A stretch of DNA of 64,000 bases from Bombella intestini (GTDB lineage Bacteria > Pseudomonadota > Alphaproteobacteria > Acetobacterales > Acetobacteraceae): positions 62,001 through 126,000 of the forward strand of contig NZ_JATM01000001.1 of assembly GCF_002003665.1 (NCBI RefSeq), read 5' to 3'. Under the pieces are notes generated by a model. That model did not search any database, was not told the origin of the DNA, and saw only the letters and a program-made list of their open reading frames with translations. This document shows, in pieces, positions 9,247-16,895 of this stretch. The first letter of the stretch is position 1. Every line of letters starts with the position of its first letter. The position numbers and the translations under genes were made by a program.

Positions 9247-10799
9247 CGTTTCAGACGCCGGAGCAGGCGGCTGCGGAGTTCCTCTAGGCTCAGGACCCGT
9301 AGAGCGATGAGCAGCCCGCCATAGAGCATTGCGCTACTACCGATGAGGCAGAGCAGCAAGAAAAGCCGGGGTAGAGCATGCCACTCGGGTAGATTGGTGG
9401 CGAGTAGATTGGCACCACCCCATGCCCACATGCCCATAGCAAGGGCCGCTAGCATGATGCGGGTGGCTCGTGTCACGCTTTGGAAGGTAGGGCGGAAGGA
9501 CTCCCGCCGCCAGAGTAGATAGCCTAGTGCAATCATGTTGATGATAGCGGCTAATGCACTCGCCAGCGGAGGGGCTAGGTGCGCCAATGTGCGGTAGAGC
9601 AGCACATTGAGAGCTAGATTGATCCCCATCGTCACAAAGCCGATACGGACAGGCGTTGAGGTATCGCCTTCGGCAAAGAAGGCCGGGGCCAGCAGTTTGA
9701 TGATGATGAAGGCAGGCAGGCCTAGCGCATACATACGGAGCGCCGCAGCGGAATTATGAACATCTAGCAGAGAAAAATGCCCATAGCCGAACAATGTGGC
9801 CATGATCTCCGGTGCCAGACTGAATAGTCCGATCATGGCAGGTAGGCTAAGCAGCAGGGCATAATTCATGGCCTGATTTAGACTGTCCTGCAAAGCGGGA
9901 CGGTCATTGGCGGTGATGTGGCGGGTGAAGAGAGGTAGCAGGGTTGTCCCCAAAGCGGCACCTAATACGCCAAGAGGAAGCTGGTTGACCCGGTCTGCAA
10001 AATAGAGCCACGAGATGGAGCCTGTCGGCAGCAGAGTGGCGATAATAGTATCAATGGTCAGGTTGATTTGTGTAACCCCTGAACCGACCAGCCCCGGCAA
10101 CATGCGGCGGATGAGTAGTCTGATATCCGCTGAAAGGGTAGGGCGAACCAGTGGCAGCATGAGGCCGGCTTTTTTGGCAGCCCAGAGTAGTCCAGCAAGC
10201 TGGAAGACGCCAGAAATGGTGATCCCCCACGCACTGGCCGCCGCTACATATTGGTGCCCCCGGAAGGCACCAATCAGAATGGCGATAATGCCAACAATAT
10301 TGAAGGCGATATAGGCAGCCGAGGCTGCGCCAAATTTCTGACGGGCATTCAGGAGGCCCGCCACAAGTGCCGCCCCGCAGATCAGCACCGTATAAGGCAT
10401 GGTGATACGGGTAAGCTGCACGGCAATGGCAAAGCGTCCCGTACCCTGTGTCCGAAAGCCGGGGGCGATGAGATCAATCACCCACGGCATGCAGATTTCC
10501 GCCAGAACAGTCAGCAGGCTGAGCCAGAGGAGCAGGAGAGAGAAAGCCTGCCCCGCTAGCAGCAGTGCTTTGTTGGGGCCGTCCTTCTCATATCGGGCAG
10601 TGAAGAGTGGCACGAAGGCGGCGTTTAGTGCTCCTTCTCCGAAGAGGCGGCGGAACATGTTCGGCAGGCGGAAGGCGATCTGATACGCATCCTGCACCGG
10701 GCCAGCCCCTAGAAACATGGCCAGAAGCTGGTCACGCACGAGCCCTAGCAGGCGGGAGAGCATGGTCCAGCCGCCAACGGTAAGAAGGTGTCTGAGCAT
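9243..10799 (-). CDS. murJ: Lipid II flippase MurJ (MviN)
   Basis: MurJ moves lipid II across the inner membrane for peptidoglycan synthesis. The 518-residue protein is almost wholly hydrophobic, with about 14 transmembrane helices. It shows the family N-terminus LTVGGWTMLSRLLGLVRDQL, the PNMFRRLFGEGALNAAFVPLF motif with its conserved arginines (loop after helix 2), and DRVNQLPLGVLGAALGTTLLP in the middle. The start ATG at 10799 lies 2 bp after the glutathione peroxidase stop codon, so the two genes are very likely one transcript. In many Alphaproteobacteria murJ sits near glnD and mutS, as here. Confidence 0.95.
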   Translation of the reverse strand: MLRHLLTVGGWTMLSRLLGLVRDQLLAMFLGAGPVQDAYQIAFRLPNMFRRLFGEGALNAAFVPLFTARYEKDGPNKALLLAGQAFSLLLLWLSLLTVLAEICMPWVIDLIAPGFRTQGTGRFAIAVQLTRITMPYTVLICGAALVAGLLNARQKFGAASAAYIAFNIVGIIAILIGAFRGHQYVAAASAWGITISGVFQLAGLLWAAKKAGLMLPLVRPTLSADIRLLIRRMLPGLVGSGVTQINLTIDTIIATLLPTGSISWLYFADRVNQLPLGVLGAALGTTLLPLFTRHITANDRPALQDSLNQAMNYALLLSLPAMIGLFSLAPEIMATLFGYGHFSLLDVHNSAAALRMYALGLPAFIIIKLLAPAFFAEGDTSTPVRIGFVTMGINLALNVLLYRTLAHLAPPLASALAAIINMIALGYLLWRRESFRPTFQSVTRATRIMLAALAMGMWAWGGANLLATNLPEWHALPRLFLLLCLIGSSAMLYGGLLIALRVLSLEELRSRLLRRLKR

Positions 10800-10801
10800 G
10801 G

Positions 10802-11299
10802 TCAGGCGTGTTTCTGGCTTACCCGCCGGATTTCTTCCAGAAGACGGGGGGACTGAGGGTCCGTCAGCGGTGTGAACCAGCGGTGCAGTCTGCCCTGACG
10901 GTCGATGAGATATTTATAGAAGTTCCAGCGAGGGAGAGAGAGAAAGCCGCCTTCTTTGGCTAGCCATTTGAAGAGCGGAATAGCCTCCGTCCCCCGGACG
11001 ACAGACCGGGCCGCTAGAGGGAAGCTAACGCCGTAACGCCGCTGGCAGAACTGGCTGATCTGCTGCGCATTGCCGGGTTCCTGCTTGCCAAAGTCATTAC
11101 TGGGCACCCCGAGGATGATAAGCCCATCTGGTGTGGAATGGCCCATCTCCCGCCATAGTTTCTGCAGTCCTTCATACTGCTTGGTGAATCCACATTCCGA
11201 AGCTGTATTGACGATCAACACAGGGCGTCCCCGCCACTGGGAAAAATCAATCTCTCCGCCTTCAAGGGCAGGTAGCCGGAAGTCATGGAAACGGGTCAT
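10802..11299 (-). CDS. Glutathione peroxidase family thiol peroxidase
   Basis: A 165-residue thioredoxin-fold peroxidase that reduces hydroperoxides. The catalytic triad can be seen: Cys36 in NTASECGFTKQ (cysteine form, not selenocysteine), Gln in NDFGKQEPG near residue 70, and Trp in LPRWNFYKYL near residue 124. The bacterial BtuE/Gpo type often uses thioredoxin rather than glutathione, so the reductant is open. No signal peptide is visible, so it is probably cytoplasmic. It is followed 2 bp later by murJ. Confidence 0.92.
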   Translation of the reverse strand: MTRFHDFRLPALEGGEIDFSQWRGRPVLIVNTASECGFTKQYEGLQKLWREMGHSTPDGLIILGVPSNDFGKQEPGNAQQISQFCQRRYGVSFPLAARSVVRGTEAIPLFKWLAKEGGFLSLPRWNFYKYLIDRQGRLHRWFTPLTDPQSPRLLEEIRRVSQKHA

Positions 11300-11351
11300 G
11301 AAGGGTCATCCTGATAAGGTGATATAAGGCTGGAGCAACCAGTCGGGCAGG

Positions 11352-12323
11352 TTATTCAAAGCAGGGCGGGCGGTCTAACAGTTCATCGCGGGCTTGATGA
11401 GGCGTAAGCTCGCCAGAAATGAGGCGGGTGATGACATTGATGATAGGGGTTTCGATGTCAAAACGCTGGCCGAGTTTCTTTAGGGTGGGGGCGGTTAGTA
11501 CGCCTTCGGCGACCGTGTCACGCTTGGCAAGAATATCCTCGACATTCTCCCCACGGCCCAGAGCTACGCCAAGGCTGTAATTGCGGGAGCCTGCCCCCGT
11601 AGCGGTTAAGATCAGGTCCCCCATGCCAGCCAGACCGTACATGGTGCGGCCTTCGCCACCCATGGCATTTACAAGACGGGCCGTCTCAGCCAAGGCACGG
11701 GTGATGACAGCAGCTCTGGCATTTTCTCCCATTTCGGCCCCAACGCTGATACCTGCCCCAATGGCAATGACATTCTTAGCTGCCCCGGCGAGCTGAACGC
11801 CCAAGGGGTCGGTACTGGCATAAAGGCGCAGCGTAGGGGTAGTGAGACGCCGGGTTAGCTCCGTAACGAAGGGCAGGTCGGAGGCGGCCAGAGTGGCCGC
11901 AGCTGGCATGCCCTGTGCGACCTCAATGGCGAAGTTAGGGCCGGAAAGAACCGCCGCCGGGCGACCGGGCATGGTTTGGGCGATAATGTCTAGCGGGAGC
12001 ATGAAGGTTCCCTGTTCCATGCCCTTACAGCAGGTAACAACGGGCACATCAGGCTTTAGGCGTTTCTGGAGAGCCAGTGACGTATCACGCAGCCCCTGCG
12101 TAGGGACGACGAGAAGGACAATATCCGCCTCGGAAGGTAGAGTGCTGGTCACCGTGATGTTGTCTGGCAGGGTGACCTGCGGCAGGTGGGGCATGGTGCG
12201 TGTACCGTCTGGCACGGGGGTGCGTGTCCAGAGGGTGACATGGGCGATCTGGGATAGGGTGCAGGCCAGAGCAATACCCCATGCTCCGGCCCCGATGACG
12301 GCAATGCGTGGCTGGCTAGTCAT
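11352..12323 (-). CDS. gpsA: Glycerol-3-phosphate dehydrogenase [NAD(P)+]
   Basis: GpsA reduces dihydroxyacetone phosphate to sn-glycerol 3-phosphate, the backbone for phospholipids. Residues 6-18 hold the nucleotide-binding GAGAWGIALA; VVTCCKGME, VLSGPNFAIEVAQGMPAAATLA and AGAAKNVIAIGAGI (catalytic lysine) follow in the family order, then GLAGMGDLILTATGAGSRNYSLG. The length of 323 is normal. The start codon overlaps the stop of tsaD upstream (12320-12323), the usual alphaproteobacterial pair. Confidence 0.96.
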   Translation of the reverse strand: MTSQPRIAVIGAGAWGIALACTLSQIAHVTLWTRTPVPDGTRTMPHLPQVTLPDNITVTSTLPSEADIVLLVVPTQGLRDTSLALQKRLKPDVPVVTCCKGMEQGTFMLPLDIIAQTMPGRPAAVLSGPNFAIEVAQGMPAAATLAASDLPFVTELTRRLTTPTLRLYASTDPLGVQLAGAAKNVIAIGAGISVGAEMGENARAAVITRALAETARLVNAMGGEGRTMYGLAGMGDLILTATGAGSRNYSLGVALGRGENVEDILAKRDTVAEGVLTAPTLKKLGQRFDIETPIINVITRLISGELTPHQARDELLDRPPCFE

Positions 12324-13447
12324 GCGGATGGTTCCATCAGAGGGGAGTGCCCAACGGGGGGCGTTTCCTGCGGTGTGTGTGGCTGGTAAGGTTGGCGTTC
12401 ATCTAGCGGCCAGCGGGGGCGGGGGGCAAGGGAAATATCATCCGGTACTTCCCCCTGCTTTAGTCGCTCCAGAGCGGCCCATCCTATCATGGCGGCATTG
12501 TCGGTACAGAGCCGCAGCGGTGGGGCGAGGAAAGCGATCTTATGAGCTTCGGCAATGCCTTCAAGTCGTTGACGTAGGGCCGTATTGGCGGCAACGCCAC
12601 CGGCGACCACAAGGGTTGTCACCTGCGGGGCTATGGCCAGCGCATTGGTGATGCGGTCCGCCATTACATCCGTTACGGCCTGTTGGAAGGACGCTGCGAG
12701 GTCAGCAGCGACCTGTCGAGGCAGGGCTTCCCGGCCATAAGGTTCAATATGGCGTGAGACGGCTGTTTTGAGGCCAGAGAATGAGAAATCGCAACCAGGG
12801 CGGCCTTTCAGCGGGCGGGGCAGGCTATAGGCCTGCGGGTTGCCCTCCCGTGCTAGTTTTTCTAAGGCCGGACCACCGGGCCAGCCCAGCCCCAGCATCT
12901 TGGCTACTTTATCGAATGCCTCACCGGCAGAGTCGTCAATTGTACCACCAAGGCGGCGATATTGGCCTGTATCTTCTACGGTGATGCACTGGCAGTGACC
13001 ACCAGAGACTAAAAGTGCCAGATAGGGAAAAGCTGGTGCTTGTTCGTCCGGGCGCAGGGCAGCGGGTAGGCGGGGGGTGAGGATGTGCCCCTCAATATGG
13101 TTGATACCCATGAAAGGCTTTCCACAGGCCATAGCCAGCCCTTTGGCGTAGGAGCTACCAACAATCAGCCCGCCAATGAGGCCGGGGCCGGTTGTGGCGG
13201 CGAAGAGGGCGATGTCCTTCAAGGTTAGCCCTGCCCGTTGGAGGGTCAGCTCTACCAGTTCTGGCAGAGCATTCAGATGGGCACGGGCGGCCAGTTCTGG
13301 CACAACCCCGCCCAGAGCGGCATGATCCTCTTGCGAGAGAACGCTTTCCCCTAGCAGGGTACCGTGAGCATCCAAAATGGCGCAGGCCGTATCATCGCAT
13401 GAGGTCTCTATGGCGAGGAGCGGTGTCAGGTGGGAAATGTCAGACAT
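12320..13447 (-). CDS. tsaD: tRNA N6-adenosine threonylcarbamoyltransferase
   Basis: TsaD transfers the threonylcarbamoyl group onto A37 of ANN-decoding tRNAs, with TsaB and TsaE (neither in this window). The protein shows LAIETSCDDTACAIL at the N-terminus, the metal-binding HIEGH near residue 112, LLVSGGHCQ, and the nucleotide-binding VAGGVAANTALRQRL. I chose the ATG at 13447 because the family starts just before the ETSCDDT motif; an in-frame ATG at 13480 would add 11 atypical residues. It overlaps gpsA by 4 bp and is divergent from hemC. The C-terminal 25 residues are proline-rich and look poorly conserved. Confidence 0.96.
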   Translation of the reverse strand: MSDISHLTPLLAIETSCDDTACAILDAHGTLLGESVLSQEDHAALGGVVPELAARAHLNALPELVELTLQRAGLTLKDIALFAATTGPGLIGGLIVGSSYAKGLAMACGKPFMGINHIEGHILTPRLPAALRPDEQAPAFPYLALLVSGGHCQCITVEDTGQYRRLGGTIDDSAGEAFDKVAKMLGLGWPGGPALEKLAREGNPQAYSLPRPLKGRPGCDFSFSGLKTAVSRHIEPYGREALPRQVAADLAASFQQAVTDVMADRITNALAIAPQVTTLVVAGGVAANTALRQRLEGIAEAHKIAFLAPPLRLCTDNAAMIGWAALERLKQGEVPDDISLAPRPRWPLDERQPYQPHTPQETPPVGHSPLMEPSA

Positions 13448-13516
13448 GATTGGTTCATTATGGCGGATTCTTCGGAGCATGACACCCCTTCCAGAATCGG
13501 TTATGGAGGGAACACC

Positions 13517-14566
13517 ATGAATGCTTCAAACTTTTCCTCCGCAGCTCTCCAGAAAATTGCTGCCGAAGCGGCCCGCCGCTCCCACGTTCAGGCGCCACCG
13601 GACCGCCGTAAACTTCCTCTGCGGGTGGGGACACGGGCGTCCCCGTTGGCACTGGTGCAGACACGGCATTTCTTGACCCGTCTGACCCGTTTCTGTCCTG
13701 TTCTGCGGGATATGGGGGCCTTTAAGGAGGAGCAGATGCAAACCTCCGGGGACCTCAACCTCAAGGACCGCTTGGCAGAGATTGGCGGGAAGGGGTTGTT
13801 CTCCAAGGAGATTCACGAGCTTTTGGCCGTAGGGGGCATTGATTTTGCCGTCCATAGCCTTAAGGACCTTGAGACGCATCTGCCGCCGGGGCTGGTGTTG
13901 GCTTGCACGATGAAGCGTGAAGATGCTCGTGATGTGCTGATGCTGCGGAAACGTGGTGTAACGGTTGACCCTGAAAGACCGTTCGACTGCTTGCCAGAAG
14001 GGGCACTGGTTGGTTGCGCCTCTGTTCGCCGTCAGGCGCAGATGCTGCATGTCCGTCCAGACCTGCGATTCACTCTGCTGCGTGGCAATGTGCAAACCCG
14101 GTTGGATAAGCTCGGTGCGGGCCAGTGTGATGCAACCTTGCTGGCTTATGCCGGGCTGAAACGCCTTGGCATGGAAGATCGCATCGATGTGCCGCTTTCC
14201 CCCGATGTGATGCTGCCTGCGTCGGGGCAGGGTATTGTTGGCGTAACCGTGCGTGAGAGTGACCATGAGTTGCGGGAGCTTCTGTCTGCCATTGAGGACC
14301 CGGAGGCTCGTGCTGTAGCTACGGCAGAGCGCGCCCTGCTGGCGGAGCTTGATGGTTCCTGCCGGACACCAATTGGTGGCTATGCTCAGTTGAAGGATGG
14401 ACGGCTTTATCTCTCCGGTCTGGTAGCTAGTGAGGACGGCACCTTCCTGCTGCGCCGGGAATGTGAGGGCCTGCCAGAGGATGCGGCACGGATGGGGTAT
14501 GAGCTGGCGTGCGAATTGCGGCGAGATACGCCGCCTGCCATTTTTGCTAAGATTGTCCAACCGTAA
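13517..14566 (+). CDS. hemC: Hydroxymethylbilane synthase (porphobilinogen deaminase)
   Basis: HemC joins four porphobilinogens into hydroxymethylbilane, an early haem step. Residues from about 34 on match the family: LRVGTRASPLALVQT, DFAVHSLKDLETHLPPGL and the cofactor-binding cysteine in LDGSCRTPIGGYA (about Cys282), which carries the dipyrromethane. The ATG at 13517 has GGAGGG 6 bases upstream and is clearly the start, although upstream in-frame ATGs exist. An N-terminal extension of about 35 residues precedes the usual start of the fold. hemD follows after 3 bp. Confidence 0.96.
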   Translation: MNASNFSSAALQKIAAEAARRSHVQAPPDRRKLPLRVGTRASPLALVQTRHFLTRLTRFCPVLRDMGAFKEEQMQTSGDLNLKDRLAEIGGKGLFSKEIHELLAVGGIDFAVHSLKDLETHLPPGLVLACTMKREDARDVLMLRKRGVTVDPERPFDCLPEGALVGCASVRRQAQMLHVRPDLRFTLLRGNVQTRLDKLGAGQCDATLLAYAGLKRLGMEDRIDVPLSPDVMLPASGQGIVGVTVRESDHELRELLSAIEDPEARAVATAERALLAELDGSCRTPIGGYAQLKDGRLYLSGLVASEDGTFLLRRECEGLPEDAARMGYELACELRRDTPPAIFAKIVQP

Positions 14567-14569
14567 ATC

Positions 14570-15271
14570 ATGCGTCAGGCAGTGTTGGTCACACGGCCTG
14601 AACCGGGTCTGAGCGAAACGGTTAGTGCCGTGCAGGCGCAGGGGTGGCGGGCTATTGCCAGCCCCGTCATGACGATGCGTCAGATGCCGCCGATAGAGGA
14701 TCATCCCTGTCGGGCCATGCTGGTGACGAGCAGTCAGGCTCTGCCGTTTCTGGTGAAGCAGGACCGGGATCGTTTGTTGCTGACGGTAGGCAACCGCACG
14801 GCACAGCGGGCCGAGGCGATGGGTTTCCGGTGTGTTGAAGCGGCTTCTGGCACGCAGGAAGGATTGGAAGCACTGTGTCGCCAGAAAAATTTATATGGCT
14901 CCGACCTTTTGTTGGCCTGCGGACGGGGGCGGCATGGCCAGCCATATGGGGTTGATCTGGCAGTAAAGTTGGGAGCGCAGAGGGTTGAAGCCTATCAGGT
15001 ACAGCCTGTAGAGCATCTTTCCGGGGCAGCGTTGGAGGCTTTGGCTACTGGAGAGCTGGAAGCTGTCCTTTTTTACTCCAGCGAAACAGTGTCTTTATTT
15101 ATGGAATTGTGCCCGCCAGAGCTTCATGATCGGCTTGGCCAGTGTCGGGCTATCTGCTTCTCACAGGCTATTGCCAAACGTGCTGAGTCGATGGGGCAGT
15201 GGGGCTGTATTGAGGTTGGCTCACCCCTTACCGTGCTTGGGAAGAGACATGAAAAAAGGCGGACCATTTAA
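14570..15271 (+). CDS. hemD: Uroporphyrinogen-III synthase
   Basis: HemD cyclises hydroxymethylbilane to uroporphyrinogen III. This family diverges strongly; the assignment rests on VLVTRPEPGLSETVSAVQAQGW at the start, the ACGRGRHG turn, LEAVLFYSSETVSLF, and FSQAIAKRAESMG near the end, all in the family order, and on its position 3 bp after hemC. The length of 233 is normal. The last codons and stop lie inside the stem of a terminator that acts for the convergent secB. Confidence 0.9.
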   Translation: MRQAVLVTRPEPGLSETVSAVQAQGWRAIASPVMTMRQMPPIEDHPCRAMLVTSSQALPFLVKQDRDRLLLTVGNRTAQRAEAMGFRCVEAASGTQEGLEALCRQKNLYGSDLLLACGRGRHGQPYGVDLAVKLGAQRVEAYQVQPVEHLSGAALEALATGELEAVLFYSSETVSLFMELCPPELHDRLGQCRAICFSQAIAKRAESMGQWGCIEVGSPLTVLGKRHEKRRTI

Positions 15272-15281
15272 GGCCCGCCTT
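15252..15281 (-). terminator. secB terminator whose stem overlaps the hemD stop
   Basis: On the minus strand AAGGCGG (15281-15275) pairs with CCGCCTT (15262-15256) across a 12-base loop, followed by a run of T (15257-15252). It lies 30 bp past the secB stop. The same bases code for the last residues of hemD and contain its stop (15269-15271). Confidence 0.75.
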
Positions 15282-15311
15282 ACCCATACTAAGACCGTGA
15301 TGGCCTGTAGA

Positions 15312-15830
15312 TCAGGCTTCGCCTTCTGGCTCAGGGAAGTTTTGCTCCTGCTTGGCCTGCCACAGAGCGGCAAAATCGATTGGCTGGAGAGCAACCGGTG
15401 GGAAGCCGCCATCCCGTGTCACATCGCTGATGATGGCCCGGGCGAAGGGGAAGATCAGGCGGGGCACTTCCACCAGCAGAATCGGTTCGATGATTTCCTG
15501 CGGTGGGTTGTCCAGCGTGACGATAGCGGCATAGGCGAGTTCTGCGATGAAGACGACAGGCCCCGGCTCCTTGCTGCCTTCCAGCGGGGCTTCAGTCGCC
15601 TCGGTACGGATGATCAGCGTGACCTCGTAGATGGACTGTTCCTGTTCGATACGATTGGCCTGCACATCAATATTCACGTTAACCTGCGGCGGGGCCTGAA
15701 GTGACGTGAAAGTAGCTGCACCACGGGGGACCTCAAAGGACAGGTCCTTGGTGTATTGCAAATTGATGGCCAGCGGCAGGGATGGTGGTGTGTTGTCCTG
15801 CGGGGTTTCTGGGTTTTTTGTATCGGGCAT
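15312..15830 (-). CDS. secB: Protein-export chaperone SecB
   Basis: SecB holds preproteins unfolded and hands them to SecA for Sec export. The 172-residue protein matches the family through INLQYTKDLSFEVP, NVNIDVQANRI, YEVTLIIRTEA, AELAYAAIVTLDNPP, LLVEVPRLIFPFARAIISDVTRDGGFPPVALQPIDFAALW. The ATG at 15830 has AAGGA 9-10 bases upstream; a second ATG at 15839 is in frame. As in many Alphaproteobacteria it sits divergent from the tim44-like gene. Confidence 0.96.
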   Translation of the reverse strand: MPDTKNPETPQDNTPPSLPLAINLQYTKDLSFEVPRGAATFTSLQAPPQVNVNIDVQANRIEQEQSIYEVTLIIRTEATEAPLEGSKEPGPVVFIAELAYAAIVTLDNPPQEIIEPILLVEVPRLIFPFARAIISDVTRDGGFPPVALQPIDFAALWQAKQEQNFPEPEGEA

Positions 15831-16105
15831 CTGAATCATCCTTGTGTGAATGTGCCTGCATAATATGCCTGCGGGAGAAGCTGTCCGCCAGTACGGGGGA
15901 CAAGGCCTATACCCTGCATGAGCGTGTCCTCTCAGCCGGTAGCATGTCTTGGGGAAGGGGCCAAGCAGGGAGGCCCCTTTGTCTCCCCAATAAGGCAGGA
16001 TATGGCGGGAAGTCTTGAGATTGCTGCTAGAGCATCCTACCTTTAGGGCATGGTACGGGTAGGGCTGCGCAGGTCTGTGCCCGGATGTGATGATTAGGAC
16101 GTAAG
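15831..16105. other. secB-tim44 intergenic region with a long stem-loop
   Basis: This 275-bp gap between divergent genes has no credible reading frame. It contains a strong imperfect hairpin: TTGGGG then AAGGGGCC (15949-15962) pairs with GGCCCCTT (15972-15979) and CCCCAA (15985-15990), with a 5-base bulge. No T-run follows it. It may be a structured RNA, an mRNA leader element or a relic of a lost gene. Confidence 0.4.
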
Positions 16106-16801
16106 ATGACGGCTTTCCCTTGGGATATCGTTTTTTGGGCTCTGCTAGCTGTAGCGGTGGGCAGTACCGTGTTTTTTGTTCTGGGGCGCCGTATGGGGGC
16201 ACAGGCCATCCGGCAGGAGCAGATGCCGACCGCTCAAACAGTTGGCAGGAAGCAGGAAGGAGGCGTAGCAGAGGCCCCCAAGCCCCCGCCGTTGCCCGGT
16301 CGCTCTGGGGTAGAGCAAAAAGCGACAGAATACGGGCTGCCGCAGGCTGATACGCAGCTTGGGCAGGCGCTTGTCCGAGTCGGTACGGACATCAACGGGT
16401 TTTCGGCCGAATATTTCCTCAAGAAGGCTGAGGATATTTTTGCCCGTACCGTTAAAGCATTTGCTTGCGCTGATGTCGCCACGCTGGAGAAGGTGTTGGC
16501 CCCTGATGTGTTGGCTGCTTTCCGTCATGCACTGGAGGAGCGGCAGAAACGCCAAGAGCAGGTGCATTTGGAGCTACGGCGTATTGAGCGGCTGGATTAT
16601 GTGTCTGCCGTTGCGGCGGGTGAAGGTAGTGATGTCTGCCGCCTCTGTGTTCGCATTGTGTCGTGGCAGGTTAGTTATTGCCGGGACGAGCAGGGTACCC
16701 TCGTTGAGGGGACGGAAGCTCTGACAGAGTTCCGTGACCGCTGGAGCTTTGAACAGGGTGTAAATGGCCAGTGGAAGGTGGTTGCAACAGAGGCCGAGTG
16801 A
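16106..16801 (+). CDS. Tim44/TimA domain protein
   Basis: A 231-residue protein with one N-terminal membrane helix (IVFWALLAVAVGSTVFFVLG), a charged, variable linker and a C-terminal Tim44-like domain from about residue 95 (FSAEYFLKKAEDIFARTVKAFACADVATLEKVLAPDVL) to the end (FRDRWSFEQGVNGQWKVVATEAE). Related alphaproteobacterial proteins are membrane-anchored and thought to aid inner-membrane translocation or complex assembly; the function is not firmly known. The ATG has AGGA 7 bases upstream. The position next to secB and mltA is the usual one. Confidence 0.88.
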   Translation: MTAFPWDIVFWALLAVAVGSTVFFVLGRRMGAQAIRQEQMPTAQTVGRKQEGGVAEAPKPPPLPGRSGVEQKATEYGLPQADTQLGQALVRVGTDINGFSAEYFLKKAEDIFARTVKAFACADVATLEKVLAPDVLAAFRHALEERQKRQEQVHLELRRIERLDYVSAVAAGEGSDVCRLCVRIVSWQVSYCRDEQGTLVEGTEALTEFRDRWSFEQGVNGQWKVVATEAE

Positions 16802-16839
16802 GGCTACCCCGCTCTGATAAGGTTGGTCTCCCGTACGGG

Positions 16840-16880
16840 GAGGCCGGGTATGATGAAGGCCCGGTACTGTTCATACCGGG
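16840..16880 (+). other. Stem-loops in the mltA leader
   Basis: CCCGGTA (16860-16866) pairs perfectly with TACCGGG (16874-16880) 15 bp before the mltA start. An upstream GGTATG (about 16847-16852) could instead pair with CATACC (16872-16877), so two exclusive folds are possible. Whether this is regulatory is unknown. Confidence 0.3.
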
Positions 16881-16895
16881 GCGGGTGGCTCTGTT

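Noticed and set aside
13526-14704. 392-codon minus-strand frame across hemC
   Set aside because: It is a shadow of hemC with a product of biased, basic composition and no motif.
15831-16202. Upstream extension of the secB frame to 16202
   Set aside because: The extra 124 residues have no SecB similarity and overlap the divergent tim44-like gene; the ribosome site is at 15840.
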